A DNA stretch of 37,869 nucleotides, from assembly GCF_019734195.1 (NCBI RefSeq), contig NZ_JAASHM010000031.1, positions 1 through 37,869 on the forward strand, written 5' to 3'. The notes under the pieces are model-generated. The model was not told the origin of the DNA. It saw nothing but the letters and a program-made list of their open reading frames with translations, and did no database searches. The stretch comes from Clostridium sp. K13. Its GTDB lineage: Bacteria; Bacillota; Clostridia; Clostridiales; Clostridiaceae. The position numbers and the translations under genes were made by a program. Within the stretch, counting starts at the first letter, position 1, and each line of letters begins with the position of its first letter. Positions 1-8,359 of this stretch are shown one piece after another.

Positions 1-37
1 AAGATTTTTTTTGTTAGCATGAAAAATATTTTACCAT

Positions 38-79
38 AAATCCTAGGCTTATAGAGTCTGGGATTTATTTTTTTTTTTT
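38..79 (+). terminator. Rho-independent terminator of an upstream gene outside the window
   Basis: An 11-bp stem with two G-U pairs (38-48 with 56-66) is followed directly by a long T run (68-79). The orientation means it ends a + strand gene lying left of the window, convergent with murE. Confidence 0.75.
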
Positions 80-81
80 GC

Positions 82-120
82 AAAAGGGGCCTCGCACTAA
101 TTATTTAGTGCGACAGCCCC
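82..120 (-). terminator. Terminator of murE
   Basis: The stem pairs GGGGC (86-90) with GCCCC (116-120), and inside it TCGCACTAA (92-100) with TTAGTGCGA (105-113). Read on the - strand it is followed by TTTTG and lies just after the murE stop. It sits beside the + strand terminator, giving a back-to-back pair between convergent genes. Confidence 0.75.
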
Positions 121-134
121 ATTATAAAAAAATA

Positions 135-1610
135 TTATATTTTATTAAAGTAATTAATAACTGTTTCTTTATCACTAAAATGATGTTTAACAGTTCCAAT
201 TATTTGATAATCCTCATGTCCTTTTCCTGCAATTACAACTATATCATCTGGTCTAGCAATTTTACAAGCATATTCTATGGCATCTTTTCTATCCTCAATT
301 ACTGTATGACTATCTGTAATTCCAACTATGATATCATCAATTATTTGTCTTGGATTTTCAGTTCTTGGATTATCTGAAGTTACTATAGCTATATCACTAT
401 ATTTTGCCGCAATATTTCCCATTATAGGTCTCTTTGTTTTATCTCTATCTCCACCACAACCGAATACAGTTATTATTTTTCCTTTAGTAACTTCCTTCAT
501 AGTTTTTAAAATATTTTCAAGAGCATCTGGAGTATGTGCATAGTCAACTACAACAGTACACTTCATTTTGTCATGATAAACCCTCTCACATCTTCCATCT
601 ACAGCTTTCATAGTGTCAAATGCCTCTATAACATCTTTTACAGCTACATATCCACCAACTACTAACATTCCTATAACACCCAATGCATTATATATATTAT
701 AAAGTCCTGCTATATGAAGTTTAACTCTTCCCTTAAATTCATCACCAATATATAAATCAAACTCTGAACCATTAGCTTCTAAATCTAAATTTTTAGCTCT
801 TACATATCCATCTTCAACTCCATAAGAAGTTACAACTTTATCTTCATTATTAGTTTCATGTAATGTATTTAGCATTCTCTTTCCATATTCATCATCACAA
901 TTTATAACAGTAGATTTAGCTTCTTTTATAAACTTAAATTTTGCATTATAATAATTTTCAAAAGTCTTATGATAATCCATATGATCTTGAGTTAAATTAG
1001 TAAACATTCCTCTACTAAAGTTTAACCCTTCTACTCTTCCCATTGCTGATGCATGAGATGACACTTCCATTAAGCAGTATGTACATCCTGCTTCTCTCAT
1101 ATCTTTTATCAATCTAAATAAATCAATTGCTTCAGGCGTTGTCATGGCAGTTTCTATTCTTTTTTGACCGATATAATTAGCGATAGTTCCTATAAGTCCT
1201 ACTTTATTTCCTACATGCTCTAAAATATGTTTCATCATATATGTTGATGTAGTTTTTCCGTTAGTACCTGTTACTCCTAAGAAAGTTAAATCATTATCTT
1301 GAATATTAAAGAATGTTTTTGCAATTATAGCCATACATTCTCTAGTATCATTAACTTTTATATAAGCAACCCCTGATTTAATATCTTCTATATCCTTACT
1401 ATGAATAATAACCTTTGCGCCTTTTTCTATAGCTTCATTGATTAAATCATGTCCATCAACTTTTGCACCTATAACAGCAATAAATAAACTTCCATTTACT
1501 ACTTGTCTTGTATCTCTTGTAATATCTATAACATCTATCTTTGTATAATCTATTTCATTTGTAAAAGTATAATCTAACTTTGAGTCTTTTAATATTTCAC
1601 TTAATAACAT
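135..1610 (-). CDS. murE: UDP-N-acetylmuramoyl-tripeptide synthetase MurE (meso-DAP type motif)
   Basis: Mur ligase of peptidoglycan synthesis. It adds the third amino acid of the stem peptide to UDP-MurNAc-L-Ala-D-Glu using ATP in the cytoplasm. The 491 residues match the family length. The order is an N-terminal UDP-binding domain, the ATP loop GTNGKTT at about residues 115-121, the central ligase core, and a C-terminal domain with DNPRTENP at about 411-418. In known MurE enzymes the DNPR motif marks diaminopimelate rather than lysine as substrate; that specificity is inferred here. A GGGAG ribosome binding site lies 8 nt before the ATG. The gene appears to stand alone, with its own terminator and an A+T-rich upstream gap. 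Confidence 0.93.
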   Translation of the reverse strand: MLLSEILKDSKLDYTFTNEIDYTKIDVIDITRDTRQVVNGSLFIAVIGAKVDGHDLINEAIEKGAKVIIHSKDIEDIKSGVAYIKVNDTRECMAIIAKTFFNIQDNDLTFLGVTGTNGKTTSTYMMKHILEHVGNKVGLIGTIANYIGQKRIETAMTTPEAIDLFRLIKDMREAGCTYCLMEVSSHASAMGRVEGLNFSRGMFTNLTQDHMDYHKTFENYYNAKFKFIKEAKSTVINCDDEYGKRMLNTLHETNNEDKVVTSYGVEDGYVRAKNLDLEANGSEFDLYIGDEFKGRVKLHIAGLYNIYNALGVIGMLVVGGYVAVKDVIEAFDTMKAVDGRCERVYHDKMKCTVVVDYAHTPDALENILKTMKEVTKGKIITVFGCGGDRDKTKRPIMGNIAAKYSDIAIVTSDNPRTENPRQIIDDIIVGITDSHTVIEDRKDAIEYACKIARPDDIVVIAGKGHEDYQIIGTVKHHFSDKETVINYFNKI

Positions 1611-1946
1611 TTAAAATCTCCCTATCCTAAATTGATTTTCAACTATTTTTTATAATATTAATTTTCTTATCTCATAATATTGTACATCATTTGTTACTCT
1701 TTATCTATAAAAAGTAGGACTAATACTATAACAAACTCCTATTGTTAATTTTAACCTTTTATTTTCACGTTAATAATTTTAAAATAATAAATTTAACTTT
1801 GTATGGATAATTATTTTAATAAAAAAACTATCCCAATTTATCATAGGATAGTTACATTCTAAAATCTAACAAAATAAAGCCATTATAATTACTTAACGTT
1901 AATAACTATAAGCCTTATATTACACTATATATTTTTATGAATTTAT
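1611..1946. other. Intergenic gap between the LRR operon and murE
   Basis: This 336-bp, very A+T-rich stretch lies upstream of murE. Apart from the LRR-operon terminator (1820-1853) and the murE ribosome binding site, I see no gene. I could not settle on a murE promoter, because several weak TATAAT-like boxes exist and none has a matched -35. Confidence 0.5.
1820..1853 (-). terminator. Terminator of the LRR/SPOCS-like operon
   Basis: The stem AACTATCC (1826-1833) pairs with GGATAGTT (1846-1853). On the - strand it is followed by a run of T residues (A run 1821-1827 on +). It lies about 95 bp after the last gene of the LRR operon. Confidence 0.8.
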
Positions 1947-2306
1947 TTATAATAAATCTAATTCTAATATTGTAGTTACAATTACATCTCCAGTATTATT
2001 ATCTATTTTATGTGTCCAGCTAACACCATCTATATTTACTTTTGTTGGTTGAAACCCAATATCATTATATATGATATTATACTCAATTGACTCTTCTCCT
2101 ATAAGATATTCAAGTCCATTATCTTGATCACATTGACCTGTATCTATTCGATATGATTCCCATAATACTATATTAACATTTACAACTTCTCCAATAGTAA
2201 TACAAGAAGCTTCTATATCATCTTTATTAATTGAAATCCATTCTAATTGCTCTGGCTTTATTAATCTCATATCTAAAGTATATATAATCTCAACAGTCTT
2301 TTTCAT
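1947..2306 (-). CDS. Unrecognised 119-residue protein, last gene of the LRR operon
   Basis: No family recognised. The protein is 119 residues with alternating hydrophobic residues typical of beta-strand-rich folds, and has no signal peptide, membrane segment or obvious catalytic motif. It starts with ATG 2 bp after the stop of the upstream 159-residue gene, with a GAGGTG ribosome binding site, so the two are translated from one message. The terminator at 1820-1853 follows. Because it always travels here with the SPOCS-like protein and the LRR protein, a structural partner role is possible, but that is inference only. Confidence 0.6.
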   Translation of the reverse strand: MKKTVEIIYTLDMRLIKPEQLEWISINKDDIEASCITIGEVVNVNIVLWESYRIDTGQCDQDNGLEYLIGEESIEYNIIYNDIGFQPTKVNIDGVSWTHKIDNNTGDVIVTTILELDLL

Positions 2307-2308
2307 TA

Positions 2309-2788
2309 TTACACCTCATACTTTAAATTAACTATTGCTTTAATAACTATAACTACTTGATTATTTCCCTCAAAATAATACGATGTGTATATACTATTAC
2401 TATCTATTGTAACAGTAGGTACCTCACCAATAACCTTACATAATTTATTAGTAAACTCAACATTAGTTCTTAATCTTTTTATTAAAGAATCACTTCCATT
2501 TTTATAGGTTATAACTTGTTTTATAAATCCATTAATAATCAAATACCCTTCTGAATTAACTGATTTATTAGAAACTATAATATCTGTAGTTATATTACTA
2601 ATTACTGAATTTTTCGATAATTTCCCCTCAATAAAATAATTTAATGTTACAATATATCTTTCACTTTGAGGAAACACATATATATATCCTTTACTGGAAT
2701 CCAATATGCAGTTATCATCAGCATTATTTGTTTCAACTTTATATTTATATTTTACCTTTCCGGAAGTGACTACTAAGTCACCTATCAT
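2309..2788 (-). CDS. Small protein with a SPOCS/DUF3794-like C-terminal half
   Basis: This 159-residue protein lacks a signal peptide. Residues about 77-159 show the pattern of the SPOCS (DUF3794) domain: a strand pair around GYLIINGFIKQVITY, a charged linker, a hydrophobic 'VEFT' strand and a final VVIVIKAIVNLKYEV strand. The domain is known from SipL and other clostridial spore-coat-associated proteins; the match here is by eye and moderate. The ATG overlaps the end of the upstream LRR gene by 11 bp and has a good AAGGAG site, so translation is probably coupled. A spore-coat or spore-assembly role is inference from the domain. Confidence 0.5.
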   Translation of the reverse strand: MIGDLVVTSGKVKYKYKVETNNADDNCILDSSKGYIYVFPQSERYIVTLNYFIEGKLSKNSVISNITTDIIVSNKSVNSEGYLIINGFIKQVITYKNGSDSLIKRLRTNVEFTNKLCKVIGEVPTVTIDSNSIYTSYYFEGNNQVVIVIKAIVNLKYEV

Positions 2789-4202
2789 TAATATTTTCTC
2801 CTTTATATTTTATTGCTTTATAACTAAATATATTTATTCCTCTCATAACATTATTGCTAACTGTTGGAACTTCTGCATATCCTGATGTAGTAATAATATT
2901 AATTTTACTTCTTGTATTTTTAATATCTTTATCTAAATTAAGTTGTATTTCATAATTAAAATTTAAAATACTATTTGGTTCTACTTTACTCCAAATAATT
3001 TCATTATCTTTCCTATATCCACCATCAGAAATCCTAGATATATTGGCTGTATAAGACTTAGCACAACCTAATAAATCTAAAGATACTTTTACAATGCCGT
3101 CTACTCCTATCTTTTGAACTGGATAGCTTACTCTTTGATTAATGCTTACTACCTCACTTAAATATTCTAATTCAAATAATGGACTTAAATCATAAATGTT
3201 ATTTCCACTTATATTTATTTTATCTAAAAGTTTCATATTTGATAGTTGATTTATACTTTTTATATTATTATTTGATATATCTAGATATTCAACATTTTTA
3301 GCATATTCTAACCCCGTTAAATCACTAATATTTCCACCTGACAAATTAATATTCTTTAAAGTCAACATATCTTTATTAGTTATTCTAGTATCACTTGTTT
3401 TATTTAGTATCACTATCAACATACCTTCTAAATTATTATCTATAAAATTAATGAAGATAACTAATAATATAGTTCCTGAAAAAAATACATTACTAGCTAT
3501 ATTATTGATATAAGTGCCATTTGAAAAATCAAATGTTAAATCATCATCTTCTGTAACACCACTCCATCCTATAATATTATTATTTTCACTATAATACATT
3601 GGTTGTATATTTTTTATTTTAGGGACAGTATTATCTATATCTCTTAATATAGTATTAATATCTAAAATACAAGTCCCATTTATTATTGGCGGGCTTTGAA
3701 TTTTTATATTTTGATAATTAGCTTTTACTCCATTGTACGGAAATCTCAATCCTTCAATATCACTAAGGAAATAAATATTACTAATAAAGTTATTATCTAT
3801 TGATAAGCTTGTTAAATTTTTAAGATGTGATAATGGTTCTATAGATAATATTTTATTATTGTCTAAGTTTAATATTAACAAAGCCATTAGATTTTTAAGA
3901 GGTTCCACATTACTAATATTGTTACTATTTAAAGATAACCTCTCTAAATTTATATTATTAGATAACAAACTCAAATCATTAACTCCATTATTATCCATAT
4001 ATAAATTTTTTAAATTATATAAGGTTGATATTGTTGATATATCATTTATATTATTAAAACTTAAATACAATGTAGTAATTGTATATTTATTTCTGATTAC
4101 TGTAATATCACTAATATAGTTATTATTTAAATATAAATATATAATCTTTTCTAAATTTCTTAATAGTGAAATTGATTTTATTTGATTTTTAGATAATCCC
4201 AC
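2778..4202 (-). CDS. Internalin-like LRR protein, C-terminal part (downstream of an in-frame TAA)
   Basis: Open frame of 474 codons that begins formally at a GTG without a convincing ribosome binding site. It is in the same frame as the LRR fragment at 4233-4793, and only a TAA plus ten sense codons separate them. The LRR pattern (L..L.L..N.I..I) continues through those ten codons. Two LRR blocks are visible, at about residues 1-150 and 280-350. Each is followed by an Ig-like segment of the internalin LRR-adjacent type, with NNIIGWSGV near 210 and NEIIWSKVEP near 405. There is no signal peptide, LPXTG motif or membrane anchor. It is most likely the 3' part of one interrupted gene, or is translated by readthrough or internal initiation. 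Confidence 0.7.
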   Translation of the reverse strand: MGLSKNQIKSISLLRNLEKIIYLYLNNNYISDITVIRNKYTITTLYLSFNNINDISTISTLYNLKNLYMDNNGVNDLSLLSNNINLERLSLNSNNISNVEPLKNLMALLILNLDNNKILSIEPLSHLKNLTSLSIDNNFISNIYFLSDIEGLRFPYNGVKANYQNIKIQSPPIINGTCILDINTILRDIDNTVPKIKNIQPMYYSENNNIIGWSGVTEDDDLTFDFSNGTYINNIASNVFFSGTILLVIFINFIDNNLEGMLIVILNKTSDTRITNKDMLTLKNINLSGGNISDLTGLEYAKNVEYLDISNNNIKSINQLSNMKLLDKINISGNNIYDLSPLFELEYLSEVVSINQRVSYPVQKIGVDGIVKVSLDLLGCAKSYTANISRISDGGYRKDNEIIWSKVEPNSILNFNYEIQLNLDKDIKNTRSKINIITTSGYAEVPTVSNNVMRGINIFSYKAIKYKGENINDR

Positions 4203-4232
4203 TGAAAGTAGTCCTGATAAGTTAGGAAGTAA

Positions 4233-4793
4233 TTATTCTCCATTATTATTAATAATACTTTTTATACCATTATCACTTAAATCCAATGTTTCTATATTAT
4301 TTAAGCTAGCTAAAGAAAAAGCTTCTAATTCTATAAGATCCTTAGAAATATTTCTCATTCTAAGAACCTTTAAAAATTTAAGATTTTCAAATGAACTTAT
4401 ATTACTTATTGGATTGTTACTTATATTTAATCCTTGTAAATTTCTTAGATTAGTAATAGGCGTTATATCTTTAATTTTATTTTTATTAATTTCTAACCAT
4501 GTTAATTGTTCTAACCAATATAACTCACTAATATCACTTATCTCATTATCCGTAAGATATAATTGACCTATATTAGTTGCATACTTTAATCCATCCAAAT
4601 TATCTAAAGATATCCCAGTATTAGATAATGATAAATCTAAATAGCCTGTTAGACTTTCCATATCACCTATGCTTTCAACCCAAACTCCTTTAGCAATTAA
4701 TATAGCTTGTTGTAACTTAGAATTTATAGTATTAGTGCTGGATAATATATTTATTTTTTTATCTATTTCATTACCCCTTTCTAAATTGCTCAC
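4233..4793 (-). pseudogene. Internalin-like LRR protein, N-terminal part, ended by an in-frame TAA
   Basis: About 186 residues of typical clostridial/internalin LRR protein: a short helical cap, then five to six repeats such as LYLTDNEISDI and LDLSDNGIKSI. The start is taken at GTG 4791-4793 because AGAGGGGA (4801-4808) is a well-placed ribosome binding site; an upstream in-frame ATG at 4856 has none. The TAA at 4233-4235 is followed in the same frame by ten further LRR-like codons and then the 474-codon frame. A single C-to-T change (CAA to TAA) would explain the break. Joined, the protein would be about 670 residues with no secretion signal. Confidence 0.65.
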
Positions 4794-4936
4794 CTTAATT
4801 TCCCCTCTCTTGATATAGTAAATTGCATATTTAAATATACAATTTATTATATTCAACTGTTATACTCTGGCTCACCAATTTTATAATTACATTTTTCACA
4901 TTACTTTATTATTAGATTTATATATTTTTTAAAGTT

Positions 4937-4966
4937 TTTTCATTTTAATACCATTTATAATATAAT
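4937..4966 (+). promoter_or_regulatory. Possible sigma-A promoter ahead of the asnB remnant
   Basis: A TTTTCA -35-like box (4937-4942) and a perfect TATAAT (4961-4966) are spaced by 18 bp in the gap between the divergent LRR operon and the asnB remnant. The -35 is weak and the region is extremely A+T-rich. Confidence 0.35.
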
Positions 4967-5000
4967 TTAACAAATAGTTTTTTATAAAATATCATCAAAG

Positions 5001-6482
5001 GTGATGATAAGTTTATCATGGGGCTTTAACCGTCTATCAATAATGGATTTATCTTCTAATGGAAATCAACCCTTTAAATATAATTCATGTGAACTTGTTT
5101 GTAATGGAGAGGTTTATAATTATCAATCTTTAAAAGAATTATTATCAAACGAATATACCTTTCATTCAAACAGTGATTGTGAAATTTTAATTCCTTTATA
5201 CTATAAATATGGTATTGAAATAATGTGTAAAATGCTTGATGCTGAATTTTCTTTAGTTTTATATGATAATGAAACTAATTCTATAATGGCTGCTAGAGAT
5301 CCTATGGGAATTAGACCTATGTTTTATGGATATACAAAAGAAGATCATAAAATTTCTTTTGCAAGTGAAGCAAAGGCATTAATTGATTATTGTGAGGATA
5401 TTATGCCATTTCCTCCTGGTCATTATTATAAGGATGGCCAGTTTATTTGTTATAATGATTTATCCGACCCAAAGTTTATTAATAATGATAATTTAAATGT
5501 TATATTTACTAATATTAAAACTAAGCTTATATCTGCCGTAGAAAAAAGACTTCATGCAGATGCACCTATTGGATATTTATTAAGTGGAGGCTTAGATTCT
5601 TCCCTTGTATGTTCTATTGCTCAAAAACTTATTAATAAGCCAATTAAAACTTTTGCTATCGGAATGGAAAGTGATCCTATAGATTTAAAATATGCAAAAC
5701 AAGCTGCTGAATTTTTAGGAACAGATCATACTGAAGTTATAATAACTAAAGATGATGTTTTAAACTCTTTAGAAGAGGTTATTTATCATTTAGAAACCTT
5801 TGATATTACTACTATTAGAGCTAGTATAGGAATGTATTTATTATGTAGGTATATTCATGAAAATACTGATTTAAAGGTTATTTTAACTGGTGAAGTTAGT
5901 AATGAATTATTTGGATATAAATATACTGACTTTGCACCATCTCCAAGTGAATTCCCAAAAGAATCTCAAAAGAGAATAAAAGAATTGTATATGTATGATG
6001 TTTTAAGAGCTGATAGATGTATTTCTGCTCATGCTTTAGAAAGACGAGTTCCTTTTGCTGATATTGATTTTGTTAATTATATAATGAGTATTAATCCTGC
6101 AACAAAAATGAATACTTATAATAAAGGTAAGTACTTATTAAGAAAGGCATTTGAAGGAGAATATTATTTACCTAATGACTTACTTTATCGTGAGAAGGCA
6201 GCCTTTAGTGACGCTGTTGGTCATTCTCTTGTTGATTATTTAAAGGAATATGCTGAAGAAAAATATAGTGATGCTGATCTTGAGTTGGCTAAAGAAAAAT
6301 ATGAATATTGCACTCCTTTCACTAAGGAATCTCTTCTTTATAGGGATACTTTCGAAAAATATTATTCTGGAAATGCTAAATGGATTAAGAACTTCTGGAT
6401 GCCAAATAGAGAATGGTCTGGTTGTAATATTAATGATCCAAGCGCTAGAGTTCTTTCTAATTATGGAGATAGTGGAAAATAA
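5001..6482 (+). pseudogene. asnB: Asparagine synthase (glutamine-hydrolysing) AsnB, 5'-truncated
   Basis: Class AsnB normally starts Met-Cys, with the Cys as glutaminase nucleophile, and reaches RLSI(M/V)D near residue 50. Here RLSIMD is at residue 11, so about 39 residues including the nucleophile and the HRGPD region are missing. The rest is full length: NGEVYNY, ARDPMGIRP, the ATP-pyrophosphatase loop SGGLDSS (195-201), and the C-terminal AsnB tail. The active-site loop reads GEVSNELFG where E. coli has GEGSDEVFG. Just upstream, another frame encodes GDDKFIMG (5000-5023), which joins FNRLSIMD if one base of GGGGC (5020-5024) is removed. So a frameshift and a 5' loss are both visible. If translated, it could at most use ammonia. 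Confidence 0.75.
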
Positions 6483-6492
6483 AATATATATC

Positions 6493-6530
6493 AAAAGAGT
6501 ACTTTACTTAAATAAGGTGCTCTTTTTAAT
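6493..6530 (+). terminator. Terminator after asnB
   Basis: An 11-bp stem with two G-U pairs (6495-6505 with 6514-6524) is followed by TTTTT. It lies about 12 bp past the asnB stop. Confidence 0.75.
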
Positions 6531-6675
6531 TTCTAATGATATATTAAGTTTTATAATTTGTTCTATCTGTTAATTTAAGAAAATAGGTTCTATCGCTTCA
6601 ATAGTAACTAGATTTGTTAGATTTAAAATATACTTCTTTTTAAAGATTTCTTAACACATACTATCCTATCTTTCA

Positions 6676-6684
6676 TGATATAAT
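6676..6684 (+). promoter_or_regulatory. Extended -10 promoter of the hydrolase gene
   Basis: TGATATAAT is a TG-N-TATAAT extended -10, 32 bp before the start codon. No good -35 at 17 bp is seen, as is common for extended -10 promoters. Confidence 0.45.
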
Positions 6685-6716
6685 TAATATAAAAATTCTA
6701 TTTTAGAGGTGAACAT

Positions 6717-7673
6717 ATGAAGGAAATCATAATAATTTTATTATGTATTATACTTACAGCTTTAATAATAGTAATTTGCTATGGTGGAAATTACTTATAT
6801 AACTTAGGTATAAATCCAAAACATCCAAAAGATTTAATATTTAAAAGCAATACTGATGAAGAAACAAAACAAAGTGAAACTAGTGGAGTTAGTACTATAG
6901 ACAGTAAAACTTGGTTACTTAAATATAGTAACTATGAAGACTTATTTATTAATTCCAAAGATAATTTAAAGCTACACAATTTTCTAATAAAAAATGAAAA
7001 CAAATCTAATAAATGGGTTATAGCTGTTCATGGATATACCTCACAAGGTACATACATGGCTTCTTATGCACAAAATTTTTATGATATGGGATACAATATT
7101 ATAATTCCTGACTTAAGAGGTCATGGTAAAAGTGAAGGAACTTATATAGGAATGGGATGGGATGAAAGATTTGATATTATTGATTTGATAAATTACATTA
7201 ATGATAACTTTAAAGATTCTCAAATTGTTCTTTTTGGTGTTTCCATGGGAGCTGCAACTGTTATGAGTACTTCTGGTGAAAAACTACCTAGCAATGTTAA
7301 AGCAATAATAGAAGATTGTGGATATACATCTACTTGGAGTCAATTTGCTTATCAATTAAAAGCATTATTTAAATTACCATCATTCCCTATGATGCATACT
7401 GCAAGTATTATTTGTAAACTACGTTCTGGATATTTTATTAGTGAAGCCTCACCTATTAAACAAATAAAAAACTCAATAACTCCAACACTTTTTATTCATG
7501 GAGATAAAGATAGCTTCGTTCCATTTTTTATGCTTGATGAATTATATAATGCCTCTCCAGTAGAAAAAGAAAAGTTAATTATACCTGGAGCTAAACATGC
7601 TAGGGCTAGCTATGTTAACCCTAAATTATATTGGGAAACAGTTGAAAATTTTTTAGAAAAATACATTAACTAA
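6717..7673 (+). CDS. Membrane-anchored alpha/beta hydrolase
   Basis: This 318-residue protein carries one N-terminal membrane segment (about residues 3-24), then a serine hydrolase domain facing outside if that segment acts as a signal anchor. Visible features are the oxyanion-side HGYTSQG (105-111), PDLRGHGKSEG (131-141), the nucleophile elbow GVSMGA with Ser176, Asp265 in HGDKDSFVP, and His294 in GAKHA. The family resembles B. subtilis YqkD-like hydrolases; the substrate is unknown. A GAGGTGAAC ribosome binding site precedes the ATG. The gene is monocistronic and runs into the nested-hairpin element at 7676, only 2 nt after its stop codon. Confidence 0.85.
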   Translation: MKEIIIILLCIILTALIIVICYGGNYLYNLGINPKHPKDLIFKSNTDEETKQSETSGVSTIDSKTWLLKYSNYEDLFINSKDNLKLHNFLIKNENKSNKWVIAVHGYTSQGTYMASYAQNFYDMGYNIIIPDLRGHGKSEGTYIGMGWDERFDIIDLINYINDNFKDSQIVLFGVSMGAATVMSTSGEKLPSNVKAIIEDCGYTSTWSQFAYQLKALFKLPSFPMMHTASIICKLRSGYFISEASPIKQIKNSITPTLFIHGDKDSFVPFFMLDELYNASPVEKEKLIIPGAKHARASYVNPKLYWETVENFLEKYIN

Positions 7674-7675
7674 AG

Positions 7676-7970
7676 TGCGAAGCAATTTATTTAGTTAAGG
7701 GCCTTCGACCGGTTAAGTTTTTTGAACAGCTCTTCGCTAGTTCAAAAAGGTTAAAAATTGACTACATCAATGGTAAGAGCCTTGCGGCTAGTTAAGGAAG
7801 AAACTCCTTACGAAGTTTCTAAAATATATATTCAAAGAAATTACAAAGTAATTTCATCCTTAACTCTTTAACGTTTGCGTTAGCAAACACTTACCTATGG
7901 TTAATGAGCGTAAGCTATATTAACCAATTTAACTTGGTCGCTAGGCCCTTAACTTTTATTTTCCTTCGCA
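7676..7970. repeat. 295-nt nested multi-hairpin element closed by long-range stems
   Basis: This gap between convergent genes is almost fully self-complementary. The closing stems are TGCGAAG (7676-7682) with 7964-7970, GTTAAGGGCC (7694-7703) with 7944-7953, and CGACC (7706-7710) with 7936-7940. The internal stems are 7719-7727 with 7740-7748, 7778-7781 with 7786-7789, 7790-7798 with 7857-7865 (enclosing 7799-7805/7814-7820 and 7837-7844/7848-7855), 7873-7878 with 7883-7888, and 7899-7905 with 7919-7925. A competing hairpin (7793-7798 with 7805-7810) excludes two of these. No ORF of note and no clear target-site duplication is seen. It may be a structured RNA, a miniature mobile element or a complex bidirectional terminator. 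Confidence 0.75.
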
Positions 7971-7984
7971 ATATATTTCAAGTA

Positions 7985-8194
7985 TTACTTAGAATTTAGT
8001 ATTGATCTTGTCTTAATAATAAACTCTGATTCGCTTCTAGATTCAACAAACTCGCCATTAACCATAGCAACTATAGTTTCATCCATTCTTCCGCCACATT
8101 CTCCAATACAGCCACATACTATTTTTTCATCTTTAAATTCTCTCTTAATTACATCAAGATCTATTCCTGAGCAACCTGGGCACATTACTATCAT
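7985..8194 (-). CDS. Small Cys-rich DUF1450-like protein
   Basis: This 69-residue soluble protein has an N-terminal CPGC, a central CGCIGECGG and then a TIVAMVNGEFVE strand. The pattern CxCxxxCG followed by a 'A-VNGE-V' strand resembles the DUF1450 family (B. subtilis YuzB type) of small thioredoxin-like or metal-binding proteins. The function of that family is not established. The start ATG is supported by an AAGGAG site about 8 nt upstream. It converges with the hydrolase gene across the nested-hairpin element. Confidence 0.65.
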   Translation of the reverse strand: MIVMCPGCSGIDLDVIKREFKDEKIVCGCIGECGGRMDETIVAMVNGEFVESRSESEFIIKTRSILNSK

Positions 8195-8278
8195 ACCTTT
8201 TCTCCTTTGTTTTTATATAATAATTTATTTTTAATTATAAACTAAAATTATTTCTAATAAAATATAAATTAAAATAAA

Positions 8279-8340
8279 AAAAGATACCTAAATTAAAACT
8301 ACCCCTGTCTAATTTACAGGAAATAGTTCGTTTAGATATC
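8279..8340 (-). terminator. Terminator downstream of the esterase remnant
   Basis: The long imperfect stem GATAcCTAAA (8283-8292) pairs with TTTAGaTATC (8331-8340), and inside it CTGT pairs with ACAG. On the - strand it is followed by TTTTTTT. It lies 20 bp after the end of the esterase pseudogene, which supports that a real gene once ended here. Confidence 0.7.
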
Positions 8341-8359
8341 CTTTCATCAACTCAACTTA

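Noticed and set aside
78..377. Open frame on + opposite murE
   Set aside because: It starts in the terminator and runs antisense to a clear MurE gene; it has no ribosome binding site or domain.
3859..4119. Open frame on + opposite the LRR gene
   Set aside because: It is a shadow of the repeated LRR codons on the other strand.
4794..4856. Upstream ATG for the LRR gene
   Set aside because: It has no ribosome binding site; AGAGGGGA is placed for the GTG at 4791-4793, inside this extension.
6250..6573. Frame-shifted + strand open frame over the asnB 3' end
   Set aside because: It overlaps the conserved AsnB C-terminus in another frame and continues into the terminator.
7676..7970. CRISPR array or retron msr-msd reading of the hairpin element
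   Set aside because: There are no regular repeat-spacer units and no reverse transcriptase or cas gene in the window.
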